Shown: in pieces, positions 1 to 7,526 of the stretch
Layout of the letters: each line of letters opens with the position of its first letter
How positions within the stretch are numbered: position 1 is the stretch's first letter
Assembly: GCA_029256005.1 (NCBI GenBank)
Contig: JAQSYS010000038.1
Coordinates: forward strand, 1-12,486
Source: Sedimentibacter sp.
Lineage (GTDB): Bacteria; Bacillota; Clostridia; Tissierellales; Sedimentibacteraceae
Length of the DNA: 12,486 bases
Direction: 5' to 3'
Notes under the pieces: model-generated
Database searches by the model: none
Told to the model about the DNA's origin: nothing
The model's input: only the letters and a program-made list of their open reading frames with translations
Translations under genes and position numbers: made by a program

Positions 1-249
1 TGTTTCTCTTTGATTAGTAATTCCAATGCATGCAATTTCTTCAGGATTTATGTCTTTTATTGCTTCTTTTAGAGAATTTAACTCAGTTTCCCATATTTCT
101 AACGGGTCATGTTCAACCCAGCCTGGATGCGGATATATTTGTTTGAATTCATGCTGAGATAAACTTATTATAGCTCCGTTTCTGTCAAAAAGTATTGCTC
201 GTGAACTAGTAGTGCCTTGATCTAATGCAAGAACATATTTTTTCTCCAT
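1..249 (-). CDS. glpK: Glycerol kinase, N-terminal 83 residues (cut by window edge)
   Basis: This is the 5' end of a glycerol kinase, the cytoplasmic FGGY-family enzyme that phosphorylates glycerol with ATP to sn-glycerol 3-phosphate. The translation begins MEKKYVLALDQGTTSSRAIL, the family's N-terminal phosphate-binding motif (DQGTTSSRA at residues 10-18). HEFKQIYPHPGWVEHDP (about 33-49) and IACIGITNQRET (72-83) follow at the expected places. The ATG start (complement of 247-249) has a GAGGAG ribosome binding site just upstream and a good promoter 30-60 bases further up. Roughly 400 more residues should lie beyond base 1. Nothing in the visible part is damaged. The gene is separated from the DUF438 operon by a terminator and its own promoter, so it is a separate transcription unit. 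Confidence 0.95.
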   Translation of the reverse strand, partial: MEKKYVLALDQGTTSSRAILFDRNGAIISLSQHEFKQIYPHPGWVEHDPLEIWETELNSLKEAIKDINPEEIACIGITNQRET

Positions 250-277
250 AAGCTCTCCTCAATTCATTATCAATACA

Positions 278-306
278 ATTATATACTTGAAAATGGAAAT
301 AATCAA
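278..306 (-). promoter_or_regulatory. SigmaA-type promoter of glpK
   Basis: Read on the minus strand, a TTGATT -35 box (complement of 301-306) and a perfect TATAAT -10 box (complement of 278-283) are separated by exactly 17 bases. They lie about 30 bases upstream of the glpK start. No obvious catabolite-repression site was recognised next to it. Confidence 0.7.
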
Positions 307-314
307 CGAATATA

Positions 315-357
315 AAGAAAAATGTCACTCTTAAGCAGAGCTTAAGAATGACATTTT
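315..357 (-). terminator. Rho-independent terminator of the DUF1858-DUF438 operon
   Basis: Arms 319-336 and 340-357 form an 18-base inverted repeat with one mismatch and a 3-base loop. In the minus-strand transcript the stem is followed by a T-rich run (TTTTTCTTT). It begins 16 bases past the DUF438 stop codon and insulates that operon from glpK. Confidence 0.8.
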
Positions 358-372
358 TTATTAGTGTGTTTG

Positions 373-1446
373 TTATTCTGAAACTAATCTTTTTTCACCT
401 GAAATTCCCTGAATAGGCTTAATATTTTGTGTAACTTCAAGCACTCCCATGTATTCACCTTTTTCATCACGAACAGCAAAATACCTGATGTAAACATACT
501 TGTCGCCCATTTTAATCCAGAAATCTTCGTGATCTTTTTTTCCAGCCTTCAAGTCCTCAACTATACCCTCAACAATATGCACACTTGCCGGCGGATGACA
601 GTTAGATACGTTTCTTCCGATTATTGTCTTTGTTCTTGGAAAAATTCTTTCACTGCTTTGAGAGAAATACTTTACAGTGTCATCCTTTCCAACAAACGTA
701 ATATCTAATGGCAGTGTATTAAGCATATTTACTAATTCATTTACCTTAAGTACACCTGTTGGTAAAATAATTGATCCAGGCTCAGACATTTCTTCCTTTA
801 TTTCTTCCTTTGCTTCAACTTCAGGCTTCCATTCAGGTACCCATCTTAACATATGGCCGATTTCACCACTGTCTTTGATTACACCATAAGATAAATCCGA
901 AGCAATTATTTTTAAATCATCTCTTATTTCATCATCTACACCCCACATTACCTTTGGAGGTGCTGTTATGCCGTATTTCTCCATATATGGGAACAGTAGA
1001 TTTTCCTTCTTTGAATAATGAATATCTATTTTTAACAGTTCTTGAAATCCTTCAGATAAACTCTCAATAGCATTCTTATCGGACAATTTTTCTAAGTAAG
1101 TCATTATTTTATTTTCTATTATTTTCTCAATTTCTCTGTTTTCAAGCATTATTACATTTGCAGGATGTCCAGGTATCTTTGCAGGGTCTTTTTCTCTGTG
1201 AATTTCTTCTATAGAACCCTTGAACACTGCTGAATGCACATCACAAAGTCTTTGTACTTCAGAAACCGGAAGCCCCTCTGTAATAAGTACCTGCTCTGCT
1301 TCAGAAATTTCTGTGGCAGATACTCCAGCAAATGCTTCTTCAAACTTTTGTTTAACCTCATCTACGCTTTTTCCGTCATGAAGCTCTTTGATTACCTGTT
1401 TAATTACTTCCTTGCGATATTCCCTGTTATTAATATTCTCGCTCAT
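373..1446 (-). CDS. DUF438 / hemerythrin-like / PAS domain protein
   Basis: A 357-residue cytoplasmic protein with three regions: DUF438 (about 10-80), a hemerythrin HHE-like bundle (about 90-205) and a C-terminal PAS domain (about 235-343, with FPRTKTIIGR and the conserved NCHPP motif at 282-286). Bundle residues in view include His94 in GHPANV, His143 and the KENLLFPYME segment at 147-156. These proteins are thought to sense oxygen, nitric oxide or iron through the di-iron bundle or PAS domain, but no substrate is proven. The start has an AAAGGAGAGGG ribosome binding site, 14 bases after the DUF1858 gene, so the two are co-transcribed. Compared with relatives I remember, the bundle seems to lack one long helix between about residues 185 and 190 (see findings). 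The domain call is firm; the function is not. Confidence 0.88.
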   Translation of the reverse strand: MSENINNREYRKEVIKQVIKELHDGKSVDEVKQKFEEAFAGVSATEISEAEQVLITEGLPVSEVQRLCDVHSAVFKGSIEEIHREKDPAKIPGHPANVIMLENREIEKIIENKIMTYLEKLSDKNAIESLSEGFQELLKIDIHYSKKENLLFPYMEKYGITAPPKVMWGVDDEIRDDLKIIASDLSYGVIKDSGEIGHMLRWVPEWKPEVEAKEEIKEEMSEPGSIILPTGVLKVNELVNMLNTLPLDITFVGKDDTVKYFSQSSERIFPRTKTIIGRNVSNCHPPASVHIVEGIVEDLKAGKKDHEDFWIKMGDKYVYIRYFAVRDEKGEYMGVLEVTQNIKPIQGISGEKRLVSE

Positions 1447-1460
1447 AACCCTCTCCTTTA

Positions 1461-1688
1461 TTATTCTTTAATTTCATATCCAAGACGGATAAATTCACTT
1501 TTAATTTTTTCCATTTCTATTCCTTTTGCAACTGAACCTTTGGATAGTGTCATAAACCTTCCTGCTGTAGAAATCATTCCAGGCTTTGTAATATCATTAA
1601 AGCCAAGTCTAGATAGTATTTCAGGAATTTCCGGATATTCCTTACAAAGCTCAAAAATTGACTTGTTAATATCAATTACTTTGGACAT
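1461..1688 (-). CDS. DUF1858 domain protein
   Basis: A 75-residue single-domain protein that matches DUF1858: a short helical domain with N-terminal VIDINKSIFELCKEYPEIPEIL and a central LGFNDITKPGM segment, ending in a helix. DUF1858 domains occur alone or fused to hemerythrin or ScdA/RIC-like iron-centre repair proteins. Here the gene sits immediately upstream of a DUF438/hemerythrin/PAS gene, an arrangement I know from other clostridia, so the two products probably act together. The ATG start has a GAAAGGAAA ribosome binding site. Upstream, on the minus strand, a weak TTGTTT (complement of 1753-1758) and TATATT (complement of 1729-1734) with an 18-base spacer could be the operon promoter. 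There is no catalytic motif to name. Confidence 0.85.
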   Translation of the reverse strand: MSKVIDINKSIFELCKEYPEIPEILSRLGFNDITKPGMISTAGRFMTLSKGSVAKGIEMEKIKSEFIRLGYEIKE

Positions 1689-1848
1689 AAGTATTTCCTT
1701 TCATTTTGTTATTTTGCTTTATAATACTAATATACCTATTTTTGTGATTTTAAAACAAATTTGACAATATAATAGCAAATCATTTTAAAAAAAGTATCAA
1801 CATATGGGTATGTAATAAATGATGCATTTTATTGTCATAACTCGTATA

Positions 1849-1875
1849 TTGATTTCTATTTACCAATGATATAAT
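1849..1875 (+). promoter_or_regulatory. Probable promoter of the Cu-amine-oxidase-N protein gene
   Basis: TTGATT (1849-1854) and TATAAT (1870-1875) are separated by only 15 bases, shorter than ideal, so strength is uncertain. They lie 32 bases before the start codon. The rest of the 218-base divergent gap (1689-1906) is AT-rich, with no other site I can support. Confidence 0.45.
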
Positions 1876-1906
1876 ATAGACTTAATCATTATTAGGAGGA
1901 ATATAA

Positions 1907-3253
1907 ATGAAAAAAATTGTTTTAATGCTTAGCTTGGTACTATTGTTAGTATTTTCTTCAGTACCAGCATTTGCTCAATCTACAAATGAAATTATTGTCG
2001 CAATAGATTCTGTTAAGGTTGATTTTAATGAAAATACAGGACTGCCTTTAGTGGATGAAAACTACAGAACTCTCGTACCTTTCAGGAAAGCTCTTGAAAC
2101 ATATGGTGCAACTGTTGAATGGAATAATGAAAGCCGTATTGCCACAGCAGTTAAGGGTGAAATAAAGGTTGAAGTTCCTATAGACCAAAGTTACATAATA
2201 GTTAATGGTGAACAAAAATCAAATGACACTGCAGCTAAAATAATAAATGGGAAAACATATCTTCCTATCAGAGCAGTCATCGAAGCTTTCGGTTCTGATG
2301 TACAATGGGATCAAAATCTTAATACAGTTGTTATTACTACTGTGCCTATTGATGCTAAAGCAACATTCACAGAAGCAAACAACAAATCTTACGACTGGAA
2401 TAATTATGATGCAGATGTATTATTAAAAATGTCTATGCCGGTTAAAGATGATGCTGGTAGTGTAACTCAGATGAATATGGACATGAAAATGTATATGACA
2501 TTATTTATGAAGCCATCTTTGAAAGCTAAAGTAAATGCCAGCATGGTATTGAATATGATGGACCAAGAAGTTATTCAACCAATAATGGATATGTATATGA
2601 CTTCAGATGATACTTCACTTATTCAATATATGGGAATGAATGACGGAACCGGAAAAATAACATGGATGAAGATGACAACTGAAAATGATATGTTTGCTAA
2701 TTTATTAAAATATGATGCAGAATCAATAAAAGCAAATAAAGAATTAACAGAAAAATACATCAAAGATGTTAAATACTTTGGAAAATACCCAGATAAATCA
2801 GGCAAAGTATTATTAAAATTACAATATACTATGTCAGGTGAAATTTACAACGATATGTTTGGAAAATACATGGAAGAAATGACTTCTTCAACGGATGAGC
2901 AAGAAGCAATGACAGCTGAAATGCTAAAAGGTCTTGCTAATGGAAACTTTGGAGATTTATCATGCATAATTTATGTAGATGAAGCAACAAAAGAAATTGT
3001 AAAATATGAAATGGATTTAAGCAACATTATTACATCCATGATGTCAGGAATGACAGAATTATTAGGAGACATACCTGCTGAAGAATTAGAAATGTTGAAA
3101 CAAATGAAAGCTAGTATGACTATGGAAGTATTAAATGTCAACAAAGCAAAAGATTTTGAAATACCAAAAGAAGCATTGAATGCACAAGAAATGGAAGAAA
3201 TGGTGAAACAGTTGGAAGAAACAGCTACTGAAACTACAACACCAATTCAATAA
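1907..3253 (+). CDS. Secreted protein with copper amine oxidase N-terminal-like domain and Met-rich C-terminal region
   Basis: A 448-residue exported protein. Residues 1-24 are a signal peptide (Lys-Lys, hydrophobic core, cleavage after AFA). Residues about 33-145 form a copper amine oxidase N-terminal-like domain (PF07833 type), seen in its two signature strand-helix units, TLVPFRKALETYGATVEW (55-72) and YLPIRAVIEAFGSDVQW (118-134). The domain is common in clostridial surface proteins, has no oxidase activity alone and probably aids wall or protein binding. The remaining 300 residues resemble the beta-rich DUF6612-type lipoprotein region and are strikingly rich in methionine, often alternating (for example QMNMDMKMYM at 187-196). 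An AGGAGG ribosome binding site (1894-1899) fixes the start. It is a single gene with its own promoter and terminator. The C-terminal family call is tentative. Confidence 0.85.
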   Translation: MKKIVLMLSLVLLLVFSSVPAFAQSTNEIIVAIDSVKVDFNENTGLPLVDENYRTLVPFRKALETYGATVEWNNESRIATAVKGEIKVEVPIDQSYIIVNGEQKSNDTAAKIINGKTYLPIRAVIEAFGSDVQWDQNLNTVVITTVPIDAKATFTEANNKSYDWNNYDADVLLKMSMPVKDDAGSVTQMNMDMKMYMTLFMKPSLKAKVNASMVLNMMDQEVIQPIMDMYMTSDDTSLIQYMGMNDGTGKITWMKMTTENDMFANLLKYDAESIKANKELTEKYIKDVKYFGKYPDKSGKVLLKLQYTMSGEIYNDMFGKYMEEMTSSTDEQEAMTAEMLKGLANGNFGDLSCIIYVDEATKEIVKYEMDLSNIITSMMSGMTELLGDIPAEELEMLKQMKASMTMEVLNVNKAKDFEIPKEALNAQEMEEMVKQLEETATETTTPIQ

Positions 3254-3261
3254 CAAATATT

Positions 3262-3291
3262 AAAACAGGTCCTTTTGGGACCTGTTTTTTT
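3262..3291 (+). terminator. Rho-independent terminator
   Basis: An 11-base-pair stem (3262-3272 with 3278-3288) with a 5-base loop runs straight into a T tract, starting 9 bases after the stop codon of the preceding gene. Confidence 0.9.
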
Positions 3292-3393
3292 AATGCACGT
3301 TATGCTCTATCAATTCCTATTGCCATTATTTTCTGTTGATAAAATAGAGACATATGTTAATATTAATATTATTAACTTGTTTTGGAGAGATAC

Positions 3394-4578
3394 ATGAAAA
3401 AACTTATATTATTTATAATTTTAATTTATTTGACAGGATGTACTGCATTAGCACCAAATGATAATCCAAACAACAACAATCCTCCGTCCACAGAAGAACC
3501 ATCAGAGCCTGAAGAGCCCATTGAACCTTCTGAACCTCAAGAGCCAATAGATACTTCTATTTTCCATGAGTACAAAAATCAGGCAATGAATACATTGGAA
3601 GATATGACCTTAGAAGAAAAAATAGGACAATTGTTTCTAGTGAGATGCCCAAGAGCCGAACAACTGGACTTCTTTCTTTCTATGAAGCCTGGCGGATTTA
3701 TTATGTTCGGTATCGACTTTGCAGAAAAAACAAAAGAACAGGTCATTGGCGATATTAAATATTACCAAGATAACAGCGATATTCCAATGATTATCGGAGT
3801 GGATGAAGAAGGTGGCACAGTAGTAAGAGTAAGCTCAAATTCTCTTCTTTCAAAGGAGAGATTTAAATCCCCTCAAGAGCTTTATACAATTGGAGGATTA
3901 GACGAAATAAAAAGGGATTCAAGAGAAAAATCCAAACTGTTGTTAAGCCTTGGAGTTAATTTAAACCTAGCCCCAGTTGCTGATGTGTCCGTGAATGAAT
4001 CAGATTTCATATTCCAAAGAGCTTTCGGTAAACCAGCAGCAGAAACAGCTGAATATGTAAAAACCGTTGTAGAAGCAATGAGAGATGCTGGCATCTCATC
4101 TACATTAAAGCATTTTCCCGGCTATGGAAACAATATTGATACTCATACAGGTTCCTCATATGACACTCGTCCATATGAACAATTTGTATATAATGACTTC
4201 ATACCTTTTAAAGCCGGCATTGAATCAGGAACAGAAAGTATCCTTGTTTCACATAACGTAGTTGAAGATATAGACAGTGAATATCCTGCTTCGCTTTCAA
4301 AAAAAACAATTGACATACTTAGAAATGATTTTAATTTTACAGGAATTGTAATGACTGATGATCTGTCAATGGCAGCTATTTCTGAACTGCAAACAGACCT
4401 CCCGGCTGAAATCTTGGCAGTTCTCGCAGGGAATGATATGCTCATTGTAACAGATTTCGAATACAGTTACAAAACATTATTGAATGCTGCAAAGGCAGGT
4501 AATATATCTATTGAAAGAATTGATGAGTCTGTATTAAGAATACTTGAGTGGAAATATTATATGCATATTATGAATTAA
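3394..4578 (+). CDS. nagZ: Glycoside hydrolase family 3 lipoprotein, NagZ-type beta-N-acetylhexosaminidase
   Basis: A 394-residue exported lipoprotein. A short signal ends in the lipobox LTGC, giving lipidated Cys16. A Pro/Glu/Asn-rich linker (about 20-53) spaces the enzyme from the membrane. The GH3 catalytic domain shows LEEKIGQLFLVR (73-84), GVDEEGG (135-141), NLAPVADV (191-198), KHFPGYG (239-245) and the NagZ-specific Asp249-x-His251 acid/base pair. The nucleophile loop is TDDLSMAAI (321-329). The family removes N-acetylglucosamine from muropeptides during wall turnover, so it probably acts at the outer membrane face. The start is ATG 3394: GGAGAG lies 4 bases upstream, and it gives a clean lipoprotein signal; a TTG 12 bases earlier overlaps that ribosome binding site. 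A weak promoter (TTGATA 3336-3341, TAATAT 3358-3363) precedes it. Confidence 0.9.
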   Translation: MKKLILFIILIYLTGCTALAPNDNPNNNNPPSTEEPSEPEEPIEPSEPQEPIDTSIFHEYKNQAMNTLEDMTLEEKIGQLFLVRCPRAEQLDFFLSMKPGGFIMFGIDFAEKTKEQVIGDIKYYQDNSDIPMIIGVDEEGGTVVRVSSNSLLSKERFKSPQELYTIGGLDEIKRDSREKSKLLLSLGVNLNLAPVADVSVNESDFIFQRAFGKPAAETAEYVKTVVEAMRDAGISSTLKHFPGYGNNIDTHTGSSYDTRPYEQFVYNDFIPFKAGIESGTESILVSHNVVEDIDSEYPASLSKKTIDILRNDFNFTGIVMTDDLSMAAISELQTDLPAEILAVLAGNDMLIVTDFEYSYKTLLNAAKAGNISIERIDESVLRILEWKYYMHIMN

Positions 4579-4602
4579 AAAAACGACCTAGGTCGTTTTT
4601 TT
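4577..4602. terminator. Bidirectional terminator, perfect 26-base palindrome
   Basis: Seven A, CGACCTAGGTCG, then seven T form a perfect palindrome. It folds into a GC-containing stem with a CTAG loop and a T tract on either strand, so it can end both convergent genes. It overlaps the last two bases of the plus gene's stop codon and the first two of the minus gene's. Confidence 0.92.
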
Positions 4603-5191
4603 ATAGCTCTTTATCTTTATTACTTAAATATTCATTGCTTAAATCCTTCAACCTCTGAACAACCTCAAGATTTCCTGTGTCCGGTTTTCCAGCCATATCT
4701 GCACTTATGAGCTCAAGCATGTCATCCAATCGCTCTTCTCCTATTGAATCAATAAACCTTTTAATTCCCTTTTCCTTCACATTAGCTACTATTTCTTTTA
4801 TATAGTGATATAGGATTAGAATTTTAACTTCATTTATGAAATCTTCCTCATACCCCAATCTTTTAAGTATTTTTTCGCTTTCTTCGGCTGATTTGATATG
4901 ATGGCCGTAAAAATGTCCTCTACCCTTTGCATCAATAGTAAAGCATGAAGGCTTACTTATATCGTGTAAAAGAGCTGCCATTCGCAAATGAAGCTCAGGT
5001 TTTATATAATCTACTACTGCCATAGTATGATCTAAAACATCCTTGTCATGATAAGGAGTCTGTTGTTCAAAGCCCTTTAATTTTATCAGTTCAGGAATAA
5101 TTTCTCTAATTTCTCCTGTCTCAATCAATTTATATATTCCTATTGAAGGTTTTTCACTTAATAATATATTATTTAAAATATTTTTATACAT
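4601..5191 (-). CDS. HD-domain phosphohydrolase-like protein
   Basis: A 196-residue cytoplasmic protein whose core is an HD metal-dependent phosphohydrolase domain. Visible metal ligands are His55 (DVLDHTMAVVD) and the His76-Asp77 pair (AALLHDISKP), followed by GRGHFYGHH (90-98). This sequence type is closest to the HD domain attached to CCA-adding tRNA nucleotidyltransferases, including their HDIxKP and GHFYGH signatures. The nucleotidyltransferase half is absent, so it is a stand-alone HD protein. The likely reaction is hydrolysis of a nucleotide or phosphoester; the substrate cannot be told. The ATG start has an AGGAG ribosome binding site seven bases upstream. The gene ends inside a terminator shared with the convergent NagZ-type gene and has no partner in its transcription unit. 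Confidence 0.85.
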   Translation of the reverse strand: MYKNILNNILLSEKPSIGIYKLIETGEIREIIPELIKLKGFEQQTPYHDKDVLDHTMAVVDYIKPELHLRMAALLHDISKPSCFTIDAKGRGHFYGHHIKSAEESEKILKRLGYEEDFINEVKILILYHYIKEIVANVKEKGIKRFIDSIGEERLDDMLELISADMAGKPDTGNLEVVQRLKDLSNEYLSNKDKEL

Positions 5192-5267
5192 AATTTCTCC
5201 TAACTTGAAACTTTTTCTAAAATTTTACGTCTAATTGAATGGTACGTTATTTTATTCAATATTTAAT

Positions 5268-5294
5268 ATTATATTAATTCTAAAAATCTTTCAA
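5268..5294 (-). promoter_or_regulatory. Possible promoter of the HD-domain gene
   Basis: On the minus strand, TTGAAA (complement of 5289-5294) and TATAAT (complement of 5268-5273) are 15 bases apart. The boxes match well but the spacing is short. The 5' untranslated region would be about 70 bases. Confidence 0.35.
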
Positions 5295-5340
5295 CATAAT
5301 AGTAAAATAATTACTGCTTTATATTTTCCAAAAAATAGTA

Positions 5341-5346
5341 TATAAT
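5341..5346 (+). promoter_or_regulatory. -10 box of the transglutaminase-like gene
   Basis: A perfect TATAAT lies 28 bases before the start codon. The best upstream partner is a weak TTTATA (5318-5323) at 17 bases, so only the -10 element is convincing. Confidence 0.4.
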
Positions 5347-5374
5347 TAGTTATGAATTACAGGAAGGTGATAAA

Positions 5375-7090
5375 ATGAGAAAATCCATTTTTACATTAGC
5401 TTTAACAACTGCATTAATAACAGCTACAGCTACATGTAATGTGTTCGGAGCTGATTTTAGTGCTGCAAATTACTATGAGCTTGAAAACATCCTGCTGGAA
5501 CAAATGAGCAAATATAATCATGAGTTTGAAATAAAATACACTGGTTCATTGGATAATATAGAAGACGTATTAAAAAAATCGCTCAGCAAAGATACCTATA
5601 TAAATTCTAACGTTAAATCAATCGGATGGGAAATAACAGGAACAACAAAAACAAGCAACATTGATGTAAACGTGGATTATGTAATAACCAGTGCTAAGAG
5701 AGCCGCAGCTGACAATCAAATTGAAATCATATTAGCCGAAATAATAAAGCCCGGTATGAATGATCATGAAAAAGTCAAAGCTGTTCATGATTACATTATA
5801 TTAAATGGTAAATATGATACATCTATGCAACTATATTCAGATTATGACCTACTTACTCAAGGCACATCAGTATGCAACGGCTATGCCCTTTTAACATACA
5901 ACATGTTAAGCAAGCTGAATATCCCTGTTGAGCTGGTTACAGGAACCGGAAACAATCAACTTCATATATGGAATATGGTAAAGCTTGGAGATCACTGGTT
6001 TCACTTAGATACAACATGGGATGACCCTTTGCCTGACAGTAATACGGTTTCTTACAATTATTATATGCTTACCGAAAAACAAATAACTAAGGATCACACA
6101 ATAGATGAAAATCTTGAGCTTCCTAATGCTGTTAAAAGTTATTACGATTATCTAAAGGAATTGTCATATGACAAATTGCTAATGGAAACAGAACTTGACA
6201 TATACGATGACGTAAATACAGCTGAAAATGAAAGTGAATTATTAAAATTGCTTGAATATAAAATCAAGCATCATCCATTAAAGATTTCAGTGAGAATTAA
6301 CAAGGAAAGCTCTCAGGAGAGCATAGTAAAAGCAATATCTAATTTATTGGATAAATACATATACATATCAGAAATTGCGTACGGACAGCTTAACATTGAC
6401 AACACAGGTGAATACTATGTATTAAATTTATATATAAAATATAAGGAAACACCAACCAGCATAGTATTTGATTTTTCCGACAAAGTATATAACACTGCAA
6501 CAAAGGTTGATTTCAATGTTTATGCTATGTACGGAAACAAAAAGGTCAATATTAATGATAGTGTGTTACTCTATCCCTATGACAAGAATAAAATAGACAT
6601 AAGTGGCAATTCGCTTACATTTAAGCAAGCAGGTAGTTTCAACCTTCAATTTGAATATCAGGGATTACAGGAAACAGCTAAAATAAATGCTTTAAATTCT
6701 AGTGCATTTGAATATATAACAAATAAAAAGCCAAGTAATCCGGTTAATGTCAAAGTTTATGACCAATACATAGATTTCAGTTCAATAAATCAATGGCCTT
6801 TTATAGAGAATGGAAGAACAATGGTTCCATTAAGAGCTGTATTCGAAGTAATGAACTGCAATGTAAGATGGGAACAAAGCAAAAGTGCAGCTGTTGTTGA
6901 ATATGAAGGCACAACAATATTAATACCTGCAAACAGTAGCACTGCATATATCAATGGAACTGCAAGCACATTAGATGTTACTGCTATGTTGGTCAACGAC
7001 CGAATTATGGTTCCTTTGAGATTCATAAGCGAAGCAATTGACAAGACTGTAATTTGGGATGATATAAATAAGACTGTTCTAATATATTAA
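5375..7090 (+). CDS. Secreted transglutaminase-like protein with C-terminal Cu-amine-oxidase-N domain
   Basis: A 571-residue exported protein with a signal peptide at about 1-25. A transglutaminase/protease-like domain covers about 120-220. Its catalytic triad is complete: Cys167 in TSVCNGYA, His197 in LHIWNMV and Asp212 in HLDTTWDDP. A middle region of mixed beta structure (about 260-460) is unassigned. Residues about 465-571 are a copper amine oxidase N-terminal-like domain with GRTMVPLRAVFEVM and RIMVPLRFISEAID units, which probably tethers the enzyme to the surface. Family members cross-link or cleave proteins or peptides; the substrate is unknown. AGGAAGGTGAT is the ribosome binding site. 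The next gene starts 13 bases after the stop, so they are co-transcribed. It shares its accessory domain with the protein at 1907-3253, but there the domain is N-terminal. Confidence 0.88.
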   Translation: MRKSIFTLALTTALITATATCNVFGADFSAANYYELENILLEQMSKYNHEFEIKYTGSLDNIEDVLKKSLSKDTYINSNVKSIGWEITGTTKTSNIDVNVDYVITSAKRAAADNQIEIILAEIIKPGMNDHEKVKAVHDYIILNGKYDTSMQLYSDYDLLTQGTSVCNGYALLTYNMLSKLNIPVELVTGTGNNQLHIWNMVKLGDHWFHLDTTWDDPLPDSNTVSYNYYMLTEKQITKDHTIDENLELPNAVKSYYDYLKELSYDKLLMETELDIYDDVNTAENESELLKLLEYKIKHHPLKISVRINKESSQESIVKAISNLLDKYIYISEIAYGQLNIDNTGEYYVLNLYIKYKETPTSIVFDFSDKVYNTATKVDFNVYAMYGNKKVNINDSVLLYPYDKNKIDISGNSLTFKQAGSFNLQFEYQGLQETAKINALNSSAFEYITNKKPSNPVNVKVYDQYIDFSSINQWPFIENGRTMVPLRAVFEVMNCNVRWEQSKSAAVVEYEGTTILIPANSSTAYINGTASTLDVTAMLVNDRIMVPLRFISEAIDKTVIWDDINKTVLIY

Positions 7091-7103
7091 TTTGGAGGAA
7101 TAA

Positions 7104-7472
7104 ATGGACCCATTTTTTGGTGGATTTAACATAATGTTTTCACTTTTTCCAATCATGTTTTTTATGGTGTTTGGATTAATAATATTTACAATAGCAAAAG
7201 GCATTAAGCAAAATATGTATAACAACAAACAACCTATAATACCGGTACAGGCGAAGGTTGTTGCTAAAAGATATGATGTTTCTCATCATCATAATGGTAC
7301 AAACGATAATATGCACCATTCAAGCAGCACTACTTATTATGTTACTTTTGAGATGACAAACAGCGAGCGAATGGAACTTCAGGTTCCAGCAGGTGAATCT
7401 GGTATGCTTGTAGAGGGCGATGAAGGAACACTCCAATTCCAAGGAACAAGATTTATTAGCTTCACAAGATAA
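7104..7472 (+). CDS. DUF2500 membrane protein
   Basis: A 122-residue protein with one N-terminal membrane segment (about 8-32), then a small beta-rich domain facing the cytoplasm or outside. The conserved DUF2500 pattern is clear: VQAKVVAKRYDVS (48-60), TYYVTFEMTNSERMEL (near 77-92), then LVEGDEGTLQFQGTRFISF near the C terminus. The role of the family is unknown. A His-rich loop (SHHHNGTNDNMHH, about 60-72) lies between the first strands, as is common in DUF2500 proteins. GGAGG stands just before the ATG. Only 13 bases separate it from the transglutaminase-like gene, so it is the last gene of that operon. Confidence 0.88.
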   Translation: MDPFFGGFNIMFSLFPIMFFMVFGLIIFTIAKGIKQNMYNNKQPIIPVQAKVVAKRYDVSHHHNGTNDNMHHSSSTTYYVTFEMTNSERMELQVPAGESGMLVEGDEGTLQFQGTRFISFTR

Positions 7473-7491
7473 CCAAAAAAAGCATAAATAT

Positions 7492-7526
7492 AGACCAGAA
7501 GGCAACTGTCTTCTGGTCTTTCTTTT
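7492..7526 (+). terminator. Rho-independent terminator after the DUF2500 gene
   Basis: AGACCAGAAG (7492-7501) pairs with 7510-7519, extended by one G-T and one C-G pair around an AACT loop, then TTCTTTT. It sits between convergent genes. In the minus direction the T run lies about 10 bases away, so it is probably less effective for the protease gene. Confidence 0.85.

Noticed and set aside
3382..3393. TTG start four codons upstream of the NagZ-type lipoprotein
   Set aside because: It overlaps the GGAGAG ribosome binding site of the ATG at 3394, which gives a cleaner lipoprotein signal.
4143..4445. A 100-codon minus-strand frame inside the NagZ-type gene
   Set aside because: It lies wholly antisense to a gene with intact catalytic motifs, and no ribosome binding site or family match was seen.
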